From NCBI RefSeq assembly GCF_016863195.1, contig NZ_BOOK01000027.1, positions 101,184 through 165,183 of the forward strand: a stretch of 64,000 bases of DNA, given 5' to 3'. Below the pieces are notes generated by a model, which saw only the letters and a program-made list of their open reading frames with translations, made no database searches and had not been told where the DNA came from. The position numbers were made by a program, and so were the translations under genes. Source of the DNA: Paraplanobispora takensis (GTDB taxonomy: Bacteria; Actinomycetota; Actinomycetes; Streptosporangiales; Streptosporangiaceae). Each line of letters opens with the position of its first letter. The stretch's first letter is position 1. This document shows, one piece after another, positions 34,653 through 41,802 of this stretch.

Positions 34653-34716
34653 CTGAGGTCTCCCAACCAGAATCCGGCGGGTTCCAGTCTTTCTCGTTTT
34701 CTCGGCTCGGGAACTC

Positions 34717-34772
34717 TTGACAGAACGTACTACGTTGGACGTACATTCGTCAACGTACTACGTTCGACGTTC
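34717..34772 (+). promoter_or_regulatory. transfer-operon promoter with two GntR operators
   Basis: TTGACA (34717-34722) is followed after 18-19 bases by TACATT. AACGTACTACGTT occurs at 34724-34736 and again at 34752-34764, each followed by a GACGT. The first covers the spacer and the second the start region. The same core stands at the xis promoter. Confidence 0.65.
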
Positions 34773-34804
34773 TACCTAGAGTCAACCAGGAGGAGGGATG
34801 CCCC

Positions 34805-34900
34805 ATGAGAAAGACGCTCACCCTACAACCTGCGACGACGCCTCCGCGCCACTCCTCGACGCGGCTCTCCATGACCTGTCCGAGGAGGCCCGAGTCATGA
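34805..34900 (+). CDS. 31-residue leader peptide of the transfer operon
   Basis: The ATG has an ideal AGGAGGAGGG site seven bases upstream. The short reading frame ends in an ATGA overlap with the next, membrane-protein gene, so it is probably translated and couples ribosomes to that gene. The peptide is basic and Thr/Pro-rich with no motif. Confidence 0.4.
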   Translation: MRKTLTLQPATTPPRHSSTRLSMTCPRRPES

Positions 34901-35118
34901 ACGTTCCGCTGTTCGTCGTCTATCTCGCGGTGTTCCTTGCCGCCGGCGTGCTGCTGCTGTTCCTCACTCTGACCATCGGTATCCGCGCCGAAGACCGCCG
35001 GACAGACCTGACCGCTCCGCCCCGCACTCTCGTCCAGGCCCTCACCCGCCACCTGCTGGGCGCGCATGTCCAGCGCTCCCCCGACGCCGAGCCCGAACCC
35101 CACGACGTGAGGAGGTGA
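34897..35118 (+). CDS. small single-pass membrane protein
   Basis: A 73-residue protein with one N-terminal membrane helix (about 4-28) and a charged tail. I chose the ATG at 34897 because GAGGAGG stands eight bases upstream and it overlaps the leader peptide stop. Proteins like this open AICE transfer operons. Function unknown. Confidence 0.6.
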   Translation: MNVPLFVVYLAVFLAAGVLLLFLTLTIGIRAEDRRTDLTAPPRTLVQALTRHLLGAHVQRSPDAEPEPHDVRR

Positions 35119-35125
35119 CCCCCTG

Positions 35126-35257
35126 ATGCGCGCTATCACCCCACACGGCCGCCGCTGCCCTTGCGGCGCGCTGACCGACCCCGGCACCGACCGGTGCCGC
35201 AAGTGCCGCGCCCGTGCCCGCTGGCACCGCCGCAAGGCCCACCACGACGGCCTCTAA
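35126..35257 (+). CDS. 43-residue zinc-ribbon peptide
   Basis: It contains CPCG and CRKC, a four-cysteine zinc ribbon, in a strongly basic sequence. GAGGTGA stands eight bases before the ATG. Similar tiny zinc peptides occur in AICE-1 (1571-1738). Probably nucleic-acid binding. Confidence 0.5.
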   Translation: MRAITPHGRRCPCGALTDPGTDRCRKCRARARWHRRKAHHDGL

Positions 35258-35301
35258 CCCCCCGCGCCCGATCCCGTACCCGCGAAAGGAGGTGATCCCC
35301 G

Positions 35302-35490
35302 TTGACCGTCTCGATTCCCCTGGTCCTGCTGCTGGGCGCGATCGTCTTCATCGCCTGGCGCTACCTGCACCTGCGGCTGTGGCAGGCACTCGTCTGCCTG
35401 CTGTGCGGCTTCCTGTTGGCCGCCACCGCCCTCGCCCCGGACATCCGCCGCCTGATCAGCGCCGCGCTGCGCTGGCTGACCGGCTCATGA
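35302..35490 (+). CDS. small two-helix membrane protein
   Basis: A 62-residue protein with two membrane helices (about 3-17 and 25-42). The TTG start is supported by a near-perfect AAAGGAGGTGATCC site. A possible 11-residue mini-frame (35487-35522) follows. It may be a spread-type accessory of the transfer operon. Confidence 0.55.
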   Translation: MTVSIPLVLLLGAIVFIAWRYLHLRLWQALVCLLCGFLLAATALAPDIRRLISAALRWLTGS

Positions 35491-35521
35491 CCCCGCCCAC
35501 CGACCGAAGGAGGGATGCCTA

Positions 35522-35842
35522 GTGCCCAACACTCACCCCTACCCCGACCGTGATCTCCAGGAGGCCCTCACCCGCAACCAGATCGCTCGCCAGCTCGTCA
35601 CCGCCTTCTCCCGCTCAACCCTGAGCCTGGCCGACCTGTGGCAGCACGTCTTCGCCGCCCTGGACGACACATTCACCCTGATCGCCGAGGTCGCCCGGCT
35701 CCGTGCCGATCTCGCTCGTGCCCGTCACTCTCGCGCCAATCTCATCGCCGCCGCTCGTGCCACCCTGTCCGCCCACCACGAAGGCGAGTCCGACCACCTC
35801 TGGTATCTGCGCGATGAGCTGGACGGCGGTGATGCCCGATGA
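35522..35842 (+). CDS. hypothetical protein of the transfer operon
   Basis: A 106-residue soluble helical protein with a coiled-coil-like segment (EVARLRADLARARHSRANL) near 60-80. GTG start with GAAGGAGGG upstream. The stop overlaps the traB start (ATGA). It may assist the translocase; no family is recognised. Confidence 0.6.
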   Translation: MPNTHPYPDRDLQEALTRNQIARQLVTAFSRSTLSLADLWQHVFAALDDTFTLIAEVARLRADLARARHSRANLIAAARATLSAHHEGESDHLWYLRDELDGGDAR

Positions 35843-37650
35843 GAAGACGCCGCATCTCCCGTCGTCGGATACGACGCAACGCCCGCCGGCTCCGCCGGTC
35901 CGGCGTGGAACCGATGGTGCTCCTCACCGACGACATGGACTTCGGCTCCGTGCTCCTGGTCGTCATCGGGCGCTGGTTCTGGCGTTACCGTTCCGAGTTC
36001 GCACCGTTCACCACGGCGCTGTTCACGCTCGTCACCGGGATGATCCTGCACGCCGCCTACCCGACGTGGTGGCCGACCGTCCTGATCCTCACCGGAGTCA
36101 TCGCGTGGGCACTGGCCTTCTTCGGCCGGTGGGTCAACCTGACCCGTCCCATAGAACGCGGCTACGCCGCCGCGACCGTCCTGTTGATCGGCGGATGGCT
36201 CGCCGCTGCCGCCGCGCTCGACCCGTTCACTCCACCGCTCCCGGCCGTGCTCGGCATCGGCGGATTCCTCTTCGCCATCCCGTGGTGGGCGCACCGTCGT
36301 AGACGCGCCCGGGTCCGTGTGGAGCGCACTCTGAACGCCTGGCCGGAGATCGCGGAGGCGATCGGTCTGGCCGGATCCCGCATTCAGTCCGCCGTGGTGG
36401 ACCTGTGGGGGTGGCGTGCCAGGATCGCGCTCGCTCGCGGGCAGACCGTGGAGGAGGCGATCGGGAAGCTGCCCGCCATCGAGTCGGGTCTCGGCACCCG
36501 CAGGGGAGCCGCCCGTATCCAGCCGATCCCCGAGCGCGCCAACCGGCTGGAGCTGCGGATCATCGAGACCGACCCGCACGCCGACGCCATCGGATGGCCA
36601 GGTCCGTCCGCCACCTCGATCACCCAGCCGATCGAGCTGGGCGTCTTCGAGGACGGCAGTCCCGTTCTCGTCTCCCTGCTCCGCCGTCACGCCCTCGTGG
36701 GAGGCGTCGCGGGGTCGGGCAAGAGCGGCGGGGTCAACGTCGTCATGGGCAACCTCTCCGCCTGTCCCGACGTGATCGTGTGGGGCATCGATCTCAAGCG
36801 CGGCATGGAGCTTCTCCCCTGGGCGTCCTGCCTCGACAGGATCGCCACCACTCCCAGAGAGGCGGAGACGCTCCTGAGGGACGCCGTCGCCGTTCTGGAT
36901 GCGAGAGCGGCGACGCTCGCCCAGCGCGGGGAACGTACCTGGGAGCCCTCATCCGAGGCTCCCGCGCTGATCGTGCTCATCGACGAGTACGCCGAACTCG
37001 TCGACGACGCCCCGGGAGCGGTGCGCTACGCCGACTCCATCGCCCGTCGCGGGCGCGCCCCCGCGACCACGCTCATAGCCGCCACGCAACGCCCCTCGCA
37101 GAAGGCCATGGGCAACAGCGCCGTCCGTTCCCAGATGGATGTACGGATCTCCTTCCGGGTTCGGGAGCGCCGTGATGTCGATCTGATCCTCGGACAGGGC
37201 ATGCACAAGGCCGGATGGCATGCCGACGCGCTCAACGCCCCCGGCAAGTTCCTCATCAGTGCGCCTGAGCACGACATCCCGCGTCGTGCCCGTACCTACC
37301 TACTGGAAGACGAGACCGTACGGCACGCGGCGGGCAGGCACGCACCCCGCCGGCCCGCCCTCGACCCGGTGTCCGAGACCGCCGTCGAGGACAGTTCGGA
37401 CGACATGGCGGAGGAGCCGGAGACCGTACGGCAACACGACCGCAAGACCGCTCAGGAGATCGCGGAGGGAGCCCTCCACGCCGCCCTGCACGACGCCCCC
37501 GACGAAGGGGTGAGCGTGCCTCAACTGATGGAGGCGACCGGCATGAGCCGTCCCTGGGTGTACTGGCGGCTCAACCAGCTCGACACGCAAGGCAAGGTCC
37601 GGCAGGTCAGCCGGGGACGGTGGCGCGGCGTGGAAAGCGACTCTCCGTGA
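35839..37650 (+). CDS. traB: FtsK/SpoIIIE-family conjugative DNA translocase (TraB-type) of AICE-2
   Basis: A 603-residue protein. A basic N-terminus is followed by three to four membrane helices between about 55 and 150. Walker A is GGVAGSGKS at 288-296, Walker B is LIVLIDEYAEL with Asp382/Glu383, and LIAATQRPSQKAMG follows. The last 70 residues form a winged helix (VSVPQLMEATGMSRPWVYWR), the clt-binding domain in this group. It differs from the AICE-1 translocase in length and membrane layout, so the two elements have independent transfer systems. Confidence 0.9.
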   Translation: MRRRRISRRRIRRNARRLRRSGVEPMVLLTDDMDFGSVLLVVIGRWFWRYRSEFAPFTTALFTLVTGMILHAAYPTWWPTVLILTGVIAWALAFFGRWVNLTRPIERGYAAATVLLIGGWLAAAAALDPFTPPLPAVLGIGGFLFAIPWWAHRRRRARVRVERTLNAWPEIAEAIGLAGSRIQSAVVDLWGWRARIALARGQTVEEAIGKLPAIESGLGTRRGAARIQPIPERANRLELRIIETDPHADAIGWPGPSATSITQPIELGVFEDGSPVLVSLLRRHALVGGVAGSGKSGGVNVVMGNLSACPDVIVWGIDLKRGMELLPWASCLDRIATTPREAETLLRDAVAVLDARAATLAQRGERTWEPSSEAPALIVLIDEYAELVDDAPGAVRYADSIARRGRAPATTLIAATQRPSQKAMGNSAVRSQMDVRISFRVRERRDVDLILGQGMHKAGWHADALNAPGKFLISAPEHDIPRRARTYLLEDETVRHAAGRHAPRRPALDPVSETAVEDSSDDMAEEPETVRQHDRKTAQEIAEGALHAALHDAPDEGVSVPQLMEATGMSRPWVYWRLNQLDTQGKVRQVSRGRWRGVESDSP

Positions 37651-37652
37651 TC

Positions 37653-37713
37653 GTCTAATTGTCTAATGTCTCGCGCGCGTCTGCACGTAACGGGCATGAG
37701 TGCGGGCTTAGAC
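37653..37713. repeat. GTCTAAT repeats after traB, possible clt of AICE-2
   Basis: GTCTAATT (37653-37660) and GTCTAATG (37661-37668) are adjacent 8-bp direct repeats, with a GTCT copy next and an inverse CTTAGAC at 37707-37713. Eight-base repeats downstream of the translocase gene are the form taken by TraB recognition sites. Confidence 0.4.
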
Positions 37714-37768
37714 AAACCGCTGCGGCATCACCCTAAGTAACCATTCACCGGAGGGCATCCGAAGACTC

Positions 37769-37812
37769 TTGACGGACTACGTTCAACGTCGCACAGTGAA
37801 CGTACTACGTTC
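37769..37812 (+). promoter_or_regulatory. xis-int promoter with GntR operators
   Basis: TTGACG (37769-37774) heads a probable promoter. GACTACGTTCAACGT (37776-37790) and GAACGTACTACGTTC (37798-37812) match the operators before the transfer operon. The GntR protein should therefore control excision and integration together with transfer. Confidence 0.65.
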
Positions 37813-37825
37813 TTCCTTAGGTCGG

Positions 37826-38098
37826 ATGCCCTCCCGAAAGGAGGGATCCATCACGAAGACCACACCCCCGCCTCCACTGCTCTACACGATCCCCGAAGCC
37901 GCCGAAGCCCTCCGGATCAGCAGGACGAAGCTCTATGAACTCCTCGCAGAGAACAAGATCTCCTCCGTCCACATCGGGCGGAGCCGCAAGATCCCCGCCT
38001 CCGCCCTTCAGACCTACGTCGACCGCCTACAGGCAGAGCAGAAGGAAGGTGATCAAGATGACCCGCGCAGAGAAGGGCACCAGGACGGCGAACGGTGA
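37826..38098 (+). CDS. xis: excisionase (Xis), HTH_17 type
   Basis: About 90 residues with a MerR-like HTH: YTIPEAAEALRISRTKLYEL, then SSVHIGRSRKIPASALQTYV. I use the ATG at 37826, but its ribosome site is weak; an ATC codon at 37850, in frame and just after a perfect AAAGGAGGG, may be the real start. The last 41 bases overlap the integrase gene. Confidence 0.8.
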   Translation: MPSRKEGSITKTTPPPPLLYTIPEAAEALRISRTKLYELLAENKISSVHIGRSRKIPASALQTYVDRLQAEQKEGDQDDPRREGHQDGER

Positions 38099-39422
38099 GT
38101 CGTCGGTCTTCTTCAGCGAATCCGACGGCTACTGGCACGGATTCGTGACCATGGGCATCAAGGACGACGGCTCACTCGACCGGCGCCACTGCAAGTCGAA
38201 GTCGGAGAAGCAGCTCAGAAAGAAGGTGAAGGACTTCGAGGACGCCCGCGAGGCGGGACGGCTCGCACAGACGAGCCGGGTGCCGACGCTGGCCGAATGG
38301 ATGGAGTTCTACCTCGACACGGTCTGCACGCGGCTGGTGGCATCGGGGAAGATGGCGCCCCGTACCCTCGACGACTACCGGTCCAAGACCCGCGTGTGGA
38401 TCGTCCCCTTGCTGGGGCAGCACCGCCTCAACCGGCTGCTCCCCGAGCACCTGGACAAGGCGTACGGCCAGATGCACGCGAAGGGACGTTCCACGAGCAC
38501 GGTCCTCAAGGTTCATCGCATCCTCTCTCGTGCGCTGAGCGTCGCCGTACGACGGGAGAAGCTCAACCGCAACGTGGCGACCCTCGTCGACGCGCCGGCC
38601 GCCGCCGAGACGGAGATCGAGGCGTTCAGCAGGGAGGAGGCCCGGCTCATCCTGAAGGCCGCCGAAGGGCGGCGCAACGCCGCCCGCTGGTCGGTCGCCC
38701 TCGCCCTGGGCATCCGCCAGGGTGAGGCGCTCGGGCTCCGCTGGCAGTACGTCGACCTGGATACCGGCGTGATCCGGGCGTGGTTCCAGGTCCAACAGGC
38801 CAACTTCCGGCACGGATGCGACGACCCGCACGCCTGTGGAGCGAAGCGGCACAAGGCACCCTGCAAGACACCGTGCAGGGCCCATGTCCACAGATCCGAC
38901 TGCCCTACTGGCTGCAAGAACCGCAAGCACACATGCCCGAAGCACCCCTGTGGAAAAGATTGCAGGGAGCACGCACAGTTCTGTCCCCAGCGGACGGGCG
39001 GGGGCATCGCCTTCCGTCCCCGCAAGGGCAAGCGGAGACTCACGCTCCAGTGCCCGCCGGAACTGCTGCCCGTCCTGCGAGCGCACCGCGAGACGCAGGA
39101 CCTGGAGCGGCTCGTGGCGGGTGACGCCTGGCAGGACCACGACCTGCTGTTCCCGCGATCGGACGGGACACCGGAGAGCCGTACGGAGGACTGGAAGGAG
39201 TGGAAGCGCATTCTCAAGCTCGCCGGAGTCCGGGACGGGCGCCTGCACGACGCCCGGCACACGGCCGGAACGCTGCTCATCGAACAGGGTGTGCACATCC
39301 GCGTCGTGCAGGAGATCCTCGGGCACACGAGGGTGACGACGACGGAGAAGTACACCCATGTCGCGTCCCCTCAGGTCCAGGACGCGACCGCGCGCATGGG
39401 AGCGGCACTGTGGGGCGAGTGA
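38058..39422 (+). CDS. int: tyrosine integrase of AICE-2 with Cys-rich insertion
   Basis: A 454-residue tyrosine recombinase: SAM-like core-binding region (about 60-165), catalytic Arg220 (GIRQGEALGL), HDARH near 397-401, LGH and Tyr432 (TEKYTH). Between the first Arg and the Lys region, at about 252-312, lies an insert with roughly a dozen Cys and several His (for example CKTPCRAH and CPKHPCGKDC), likely to bind zinc. ATG with GAAGGTGATC upstream. The gene ends 90 bases before the tRNA-Ser 3' end, the classic position. Confidence 0.9.
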   Translation: MTRAEKGTRTANGESSVFFSESDGYWHGFVTMGIKDDGSLDRRHCKSKSEKQLRKKVKDFEDAREAGRLAQTSRVPTLAEWMEFYLDTVCTRLVASGKMAPRTLDDYRSKTRVWIVPLLGQHRLNRLLPEHLDKAYGQMHAKGRSTSTVLKVHRILSRALSVAVRREKLNRNVATLVDAPAAAETEIEAFSREEARLILKAAEGRRNAARWSVALALGIRQGEALGLRWQYVDLDTGVIRAWFQVQQANFRHGCDDPHACGAKRHKAPCKTPCRAHVHRSDCPTGCKNRKHTCPKHPCGKDCREHAQFCPQRTGGGIAFRPRKGKRRLTLQCPPELLPVLRAHRETQDLERLVAGDAWQDHDLLFPRSDGTPESRTEDWKEWKRILKLAGVRDGRLHDARHTAGTLLIEQGVHIRVVQEILGHTRVTTTEKYTHVASPQVQDATARMGAALWGE

Positions 39423-39426
39423 GCGC

Positions 39427-39449
39427 AACTGCTCACCTAATTGCTCACC
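39427..39449. repeat. right integrase-arm repeat of AICE-2
   Basis: A 23-bp segment, ACTGCTCACC with its partial repeat, matches 27506-27528 with one mismatch in the same orientation. It begins four bases after the int stop and lies about 100 bases from the crossover core. Confidence 0.65.
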
Positions 39450-39465
39450 CAGCGCTCTCGGAAAT

Positions 39466-39502
39466 CAAAAAGGCCCTCGTCCCGAGTTCGGGATGAGGGC
39501 CT
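39466..39502 (-). terminator. element-supplied terminator of tRNA-Ser
   Basis: AGGCCCTCGTCCCGA (39471-39485) pairs with 39488-39502 with at most one wobble pair, and five T residues follow on the minus strand. It replaces the chromosomal terminator now left at 27325-27360. Confidence 0.85.
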
Positions 39503-39511
39503 CTGACCTGG

Positions 39512-39600
39512 CGGAGGCTCGGGGATTTGAACCCCGGATGGTGTTGCCACCAAACCGCATTAGCAGTGCGGCGCCATAGACCTGACTAGGCGAAGCCTCC
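39512..39600 (-). tRNA. tRNA-Ser(GCT), hybrid gene containing attR
   Basis: An 89-base class II tRNA: acceptor GGAGGCT/AGCCTCC with discriminator G, anticodon loop with GCT, long variable arm GGTGGCAACACC and T-arm GGTTCAAATCC. CCA is encoded (39509-39511). The 3' part up to the crossover core (39512-39568) comes from AICE-2; the displaced chromosomal version at 27367-27424 has a different variable arm and no CCA. The tRNA remains complete after insertion. Confidence 0.95.
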
Positions 39601-39710
39601 TGGTAGCCATGTGGCTCAGCACAGAGTACCGGCCATCGGGCGAGGCGGCAAAGTGGTTGCCGGGCGCGTCGCCCGGGTGGGGGGATGTCCTCTGATCGGG
39701 CGGGGCCGGA

Positions 39711-40232
39711 TCAGGCGAGGGCGAGGGTCGCCAGGGTGGCGGCCGAGGCGCCGAAGACCACGATGTGGCGCACGTTCTGGAGGGTCCACGTCCAGCCGGG
39801 GAAGCCCGCCTCGGCCGCCTTGAGCAGGACGGGGACGTCGATGCGGGCCAGCTCCGGGTCTCCCTTGCGGGCGAAGGCGGCCTGCACGGAGGTGACGGCG
39901 GTGAGCTGGCTGTAGAGGATGACGCAGTTGCCGGCCAGGACGAGTGACTGCAGGATCCAGGTCGCGGTGCCGGCCCAGGAGACGGCGGCCAGGTTGAGGC
40001 CGGCCAGCGCGGCCATGACGGCGGCGACGCCCCCGGGGGCCCACGTCTCGTGGCCGCCGGCGTCGAAGCGCATGCCGTTCTCGGTCAGCACGGTGGCCCG
40101 CACGCCCTGGCGGGTCAGCTCCGCCTCGGCCCGGCCCATCGCGCGGACCCCGTAGCGGTGACGGACCAGCGGGATGCTCGCGAACGCGGCGGCGACGAGC
40201 AGCTGCATCACGGCGATCAGGGTGGTGCTCAT
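39711..40232 (-). CDS. four-helix integral membrane protein
   Basis: A 173-residue protein with membrane helices at about 4-22, 68-85, 90-112 and 150-172 and cytoplasmic charged loops. GAGGAG precedes the ATG. No family recognised. Its upstream region has three similar TTGAAC-type operator sites, so it is probably tightly regulated. Confidence 0.7.
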   Translation of the reverse strand: MSTTLIAVMQLLVAAAFASIPLVRHRYGVRAMGRAEAELTRQGVRATVLTENGMRFDAGGHETWAPGGVAAVMAALAGLNLAAVSWAGTATWILQSLVLAGNCVILYSQLTAVTSVQAAFARKGDPELARIDVPVLLKAAEAGFPGWTWTLQNVRHIVVFGASAATLATLALA

Positions 40233-40280
40233 GGGGTTCTCCTCGTTTCGTCCCTGGGGACCGGCCTGCCGCCGGATTGC

Positions 40281-40351
40281 TTGAACTAAGTTCAATGGAA
40301 CCGTACGACATGACTTGAACTAAGTGCAAGAGCATCTTGAACTTTGTGCAA
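40281..40351. promoter_or_regulatory. three TTGAAC-N3-GTTCAA-like operators
   Basis: TTGAACTAAGTTCAA (40281-40295, perfect), TTGAACTAAGTGCAA (40315-40329) and TTGAACTTTGTGCAA (40337-40351) precede the membrane protein gene. They look like dimer sites for a MarR or TetR regulator; none is encoded directly beside them. Confidence 0.6.
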
Positions 40352-40427
40352 TCGCGCCCGGCCGTCCTGGACGTATCACCGAAGGGCCGAGCGCGCCCGG
40401 AAAACGGCCCGAAGAGTTGTCCACCGC

Positions 40428-40500
40428 TGTGGATAACTTCCTCCACATCTGTGGATAGTCTTACATCTCCCCAGGTGAGAGCGGTGGAAGCCTGTGGATT
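40428..40500. other. cluster of DnaA-box-like sequences
   Basis: TGTGGATAA (40428-40436) is the perfect complement of the DnaA box TTATCCACA. TGTGGATAG (40450) and TGTGGATT (40493) are close variants, and another TGTGGAT follows at 40590. It is a small cluster for one intergenic region and may titrate DnaA or regulate a gene; it lacks an AT-rich unwinding region or dnaA/dnaN genes, so it is not oriC. Confidence 0.4.
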
Positions 40501-40550
40501 CTCGCCAAGCGAGACACAACATCTCAGTCGACGAACACAGCGCTAATGAA

Positions 40551-40594
40551 CACAGCGAGGCTCCCCTCCCGGACGGGAGGGGAGCCTCGCTGTG
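40551..40594. terminator. very strong terminator of the yceI-like gene
   Basis: A perfect 21-bp stem (40551-40571 with 40574-40594) with a minimal loop. It lies 36 bases after the stop of the minus-strand YceI-like gene. Confidence 0.8.
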
Positions 40595-40629
40595 GATGAT
40601 CGGTCGTGGCCCGGTTGCGGACCGCGAGA

Positions 40630-41190
40630 TCAGGCGCGATTGGCCTCGCCCTCGATCTCGATCTTGACCTTCTTGCCGACGAGGACGCCGCCGGCCTCCA
40701 GGGCCTGGTTCCAGGTGAGGCCGAACTCCTCGCGGTCGATCTCGGTCGTGATGGAGAAGCCCCAGACCTCCTGGCCCCAGGGGTTGACGCCGGCGCCGCC
40801 GTACTCGACGGTGAGCTCGACCTCCTTGGTGACGTCACGGATGGTGAGGTCGCCGACGAGGGTGAACTCCTCACCGGAGTGACCGGCGACGCGGGTGCTG
40901 CGGAAGGTCAGCTCGGGGAACTTCTCGGCGGCGAGGAAGTCGTCGCTGCGGAGGTGGCCGTCGCGGTCGGCGGAGCCCGTGTTGATGCTCTCGGCCTTGA
41001 TCGCGATCTCGGCGGAGGAGTCCAGCGGGTTCTCGGCGATCGTGACCGAGCCGGAGAAGTCGCCGAAGTTGCCGCGGACCTTGCTCACCATCATGTGCTT
41101 GACGACGAAGCCGACACGGGTGTGGGCGACGTCGAGGGTGAAGGTGCCGGCGGTGGGGATCTGGAGGTTCTCCCAGGTACGAGTGCTCAC
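40630..41190 (-). CDS. YceI-family lipid/isoprenoid-binding protein
   Basis: A 186-residue YceI lipocalin-like protein: AGTFTLDVAHTRVGFVVKH at the start, VRGNFGDFSGS, SINTGSADRDGHLRSDDF, FTLVGDLTIRDVTK and GFSITTEIDREEFGL. The family binds long isoprenoids or lipids. No signal peptide, so it is cytoplasmic. GTG start with AAGGAG upstream. It is divergent from a MarR gene, with a palindrome between. Confidence 0.9.
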   Translation of the reverse strand: MSTRTWENLQIPTAGTFTLDVAHTRVGFVVKHMMVSKVRGNFGDFSGSVTIAENPLDSSAEIAIKAESINTGSADRDGHLRSDDFLAAEKFPELTFRSTRVAGHSGEEFTLVGDLTIRDVTKEVELTVEYGGAGVNPWGQEVWGFSITTEIDREEFGLTWNQALEAGGVLVGKKVKIEIEGEANRA

Positions 41191-41248
41191 GAGGGGCTCC
41201 TTAGGGGATAGTTGCCGTGCGGATGTTTGCGTCAACACATTTCTACCC

Positions 41249-41262
41249 GAGGAATATTCCTC
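41249..41262. promoter_or_regulatory. palindrome GAGGAATATTCCTC between yceI-like and marR genes
   Basis: A perfect 14-bp palindrome in the shared promoter region of the divergent YceI-like and MarR genes; a likely MarR operator. Confidence 0.6.
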
Positions 41263-41286
41263 ACGTCAACTATCGTCCCATAGAGT

Positions 41287-41802
41287 GTGAACGTGATTCC
41301 TTTCGACGACCCTCGGTTGACGGCGATGGGCCTCCTGGCGGAGGTCTCCACCGGCCTGTCGGCGAAGACGACCCCTTCCCTGGCCGCCGCGGGTGTCTCA
41401 GAGATCGACTTCGAGACCCTGATCCGCCTGGCGCGCTCACCCGGTCAGCGGCTGCGCATGAGCGACCTGGCCGCGCAGACCAATCTCTCCACCAGCGGGG
41501 TCACCCGCGTCGTGGACCGGCTGGAGCGCGAGGGTCTCGTCGTACGGCAGGCGTGCGCCACCGACCGCCGGGCCTCCTACGCCGCGATCACCGCGGCGGG
41601 CACCGCCCGGCTCGCCGACGTGCTTCCCCAGCACCTGGTCGACATCGAGACCTGGTTCACCGGCCTGCTCGCCCCCGACCGGCTCGCGGCCTTCCTGGAC
41701 ACGCTGCGGATCATCCGCGACGCCGTACGGCCGTGCGCGACGGCCGGTTCCGAGCACGCGCCGGCGCAGGAAACGGCGTCCGCCGGGCAGGCTCAGCCCT
41801 GA
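41287..41802 (+). CDS. MarR-family transcriptional regulator
   Basis: A 171-residue winged-helix regulator: RLRMSDLAAQTNLSTSGVTR, VVDRLEREGLVVRQACATDR and ASYAAITAAG. The GTG start has no ribosome site and a -10-like CATAGAGT just upstream, so the mRNA may be leaderless. It probably controls the divergent YceI-like gene. It converges on and overlaps the next sigma gene by ten bases. Confidence 0.85.
   Translation: MNVIPFDDPRLTAMGLLAEVSTGLSAKTTPSLAAAGVSEIDFETLIRLARSPGQRLRMSDLAAQTNLSTSGVTRVVDRLEREGLVVRQACATDRRASYAAITAAGTARLADVLPQHLVDIETWFTGLLAPDRLAAFLDTLRIIRDAVRPCATAGSEHAPAQETASAGQAQP

Larger units (their letters stand above)
27406..39568. mobile_element. AICE-2, complete element of about 12.1 kb in tRNA-Ser(GCT)
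   Basis: It is bounded by the 19-bp repeats at 27406 and 39550, the right copy lying in an intact tRNA-Ser gene. It contains integrase, excisionase, a TraB-type translocase, several small transfer-operon genes and a GntR regulator, so it should be conjugative. I see no primase-polymerase, RepSA-like or other replication gene. The left part (27.8-30.5 kb) is strikingly AT-rich compared with the rest and carries an NTPase gene, probably acquired separately as cargo. Confidence 0.9.

Noticed and set aside
40428..40500. Chromosomal replication origin
   Set aside because: There are few DnaA boxes, no AT-rich unwinding element and no dnaA/dnaN genes nearby.
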